Origin: an uncultured Stomatobaculum sp.
GTDB lineage: Bacteria > Bacillota > Clostridia > Lachnospirales > Lachnospiraceae
Length of the DNA stretch: 5,818 bases
NCBI GenBank assembly: GCA_938010625.1
Contig: CALLVJ010000338.1
Location: forward strand, 1-5,818
Reading direction: 5' to 3'
The position numbers were made by a program, and so were the translations under genes. The notes under the pieces are model-generated. The model ran no database searches and was not told the DNA's origin. It saw only the letters and a list, made by a program, of their open reading frames with translations. Within the stretch, counting starts at the first letter, position 1. Each line of letters opens with the position of its first letter. This document shows, piece by piece, positions 5,217 through 5,818 of this stretch.

Positions 5217-5818
5217 TACTTCTTCACCTCCATGCCATGCGTAAACAAGTGTAACGGGCTCTCCTCGCCGCGCAGGAGCCGCCCGATATTCGCGCGATGG
5301 CGAAAAATAGAGAGCAAAGGATTGAACAAGGCGAGAATCAAAAATTCTGTCTGGTACCCTGCCCCAACCGGCAACGCATGTCGGACATAAAAGAAAAGCG
5401 CAAGTACCAATAAGAGAACCATTGACAGAATCGACGAGAGAGAAACATAGTGAAACAGGCAGCAGGTCACGATGAAGAGGAGGCACCAGGCAACTGCCAG
5501 CTTCCAGTCGAGCGCGAGCAGCACGCCGACTGTACTTGCGACACCCTTTCCGCCGCGAAAGCCGAGATAAAACGGATAGTCGTGACCGAGCAGCACGCCG
5601 GTTGCCGTCCAGAGCGCCATGAGAAGCTTAAACTCCGGCTGCCCCGCAAAAAAGTGTCTCGCAAGTACACAGGGGATCACAGCCTTCGCCGCATCAAGGA
5701 ACAGCACCAGAATACCGGCGCCGGTTCCCATGACGCGGAGCGAATTGGTCGCGCCGGTCGAATGACTGCCGTAATTCCGGACATCCAGTCCCTTCACTCT
5801 GCCGAGAAAATAACCGCT
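5216..5818 (-). CDS. plsY: Acyl-phosphate:glycerol-3-phosphate acyltransferase PlsY, start cut by window edge
   Basis: This integral membrane enzyme transfers an acyl chain from acyl-phosphate (made by PlsX) to glycerol-3-phosphate, giving lysophosphatidate. The frame is open from the right edge (base 5818 begins a codon) to TAA at 5218-5216, showing 200 residues; only roughly the first 10-15 should be missing. In visible numbering the three conserved loops are GSHSTGATNSLRVMG (17-31), the LDAAKAVIP segment (41-49) and GHDYPFYLGFRGGKGVAS (78-95). The last holds the glycine-rich phosphate-binding stretch. The C-terminal FRHRANIGRLLRGEES is also typical. The first loop has GSHSTGATN where many homologues have GSGNIGATN. 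Hydrophobic segments separate the loops. A GTG at 5797 is in frame but follows SGYFLGR, which is still PlsY-like, so it is not the real start. The gene is followed with a one-base overlap by gpsA, which supplies its substrate. Confidence 0.96.
   Translation of the reverse strand, partial: SGYFLGRVKGLDVRNYGSHSTGATNSLRVMGTGAGILVLFLDAAKAVIPCVLARHFFAGQPEFKLLMALWTATGVLLGHDYPFYLGFRGGKGVASTVGVLLALDWKLAVAWCLLFIVTCCLFHYVSLSSILSMVLLLVLALFFYVRHALPVGAGYQTEFLILALFNPLLSIFRHRANIGRLLRGEESPLHLFTHGMEVKK
5226..5231 (-). promoter_or_regulatory. Ribosome binding site of gpsA, inside plsY
   Basis: GGAGGT lies nine bases before the ATG at 5216 and within the last codons of plsY. It decides the gpsA start over the longer in-frame ATG at 5486. 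Together with the TAATG junction it suggests coupled translation of plsY and gpsA. Confidence 0.75.

Noticed and set aside
5217..5486. N-terminal extension of gpsA by 90 residues from an ATG at 5486
   Set aside because: The extension overlaps plsY in another frame, has no GpsA character, and the Rossmann motif begins right after the ATG at 5216, which has its own ribosome binding site.
5795..5797. GTG at 5797 as the start of plsY
   Set aside because: The frame continues upstream to the window edge with SGYFLGR, which matches the usual PlsY N-terminal pattern, so the gene is simply cut by the window.
1..5818. Mobile elements, CRISPR arrays, tRNA or rRNA genes
   Set aside because: No transposase, terminal inverted repeat, regular repeat-spacer pattern or tRNA-like fold was noticed. 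The window is filled by housekeeping and transport genes on one strand.

Overview
The window looks like a chromosomal segment from a low-to-moderate-GC Bacillota organism, most likely a clostridial one (Lachnospiraceae-like is my guess from protein style; no marker gene proves it). Supporting signs are type II lipoprotein signal peptides ending in LAAC-G, strong GGAGG-type ribosome binding sites, near-consensus sigma-A (TTGACA-17-TATAAT) promoters, and adjacent plsY and gpsA. Every gene I can support lies on the minus strand, so the biological reading order runs from the right edge to the left edge. The window is gene-dense: no stretch over 300 bases lacks a gene, and the largest gaps are about 131, 100 and 78 bases.

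Right part (4218-5818): plsY (cut by the right edge) and gpsA form a tight pair that overlaps by one base in a TAATG junction. GpsA makes sn-glycerol-3-phosphate from dihydroxyacetone phosphate, and PlsY acylates it. Together they provide the first committed steps of phospholipid synthesis.

Middle and left part (1-4117): a branched-chain-amino-acid-type (LivJ/HMGF, HAAT family) ABC importer. Two closely related lipoprotein substrate-binding genes stand in tandem (2936-4117 and 1608-2804), each behind its own near-consensus promoter. They are followed by the two permease genes livH (648-1529) and livM (from 646, cut by the left edge). livH and livM are separated by a single base. Between the second binding-protein gene and livH is a perfect 11-bp hairpin with a T-rich tail. 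It probably acts as a partial terminator or mRNA 3'-end stabiliser, so that binding protein is made in excess over the permease. The ATPase genes livG and livF would be expected just beyond the left edge, but they are not in view.

I do not see an undescribed system here. The most interesting points are the duplicated binding proteins, whose differences fall partly in the likely ligand-contact segments, their separate promoters with possible operator-like repeats, and the intercistronic hairpin.
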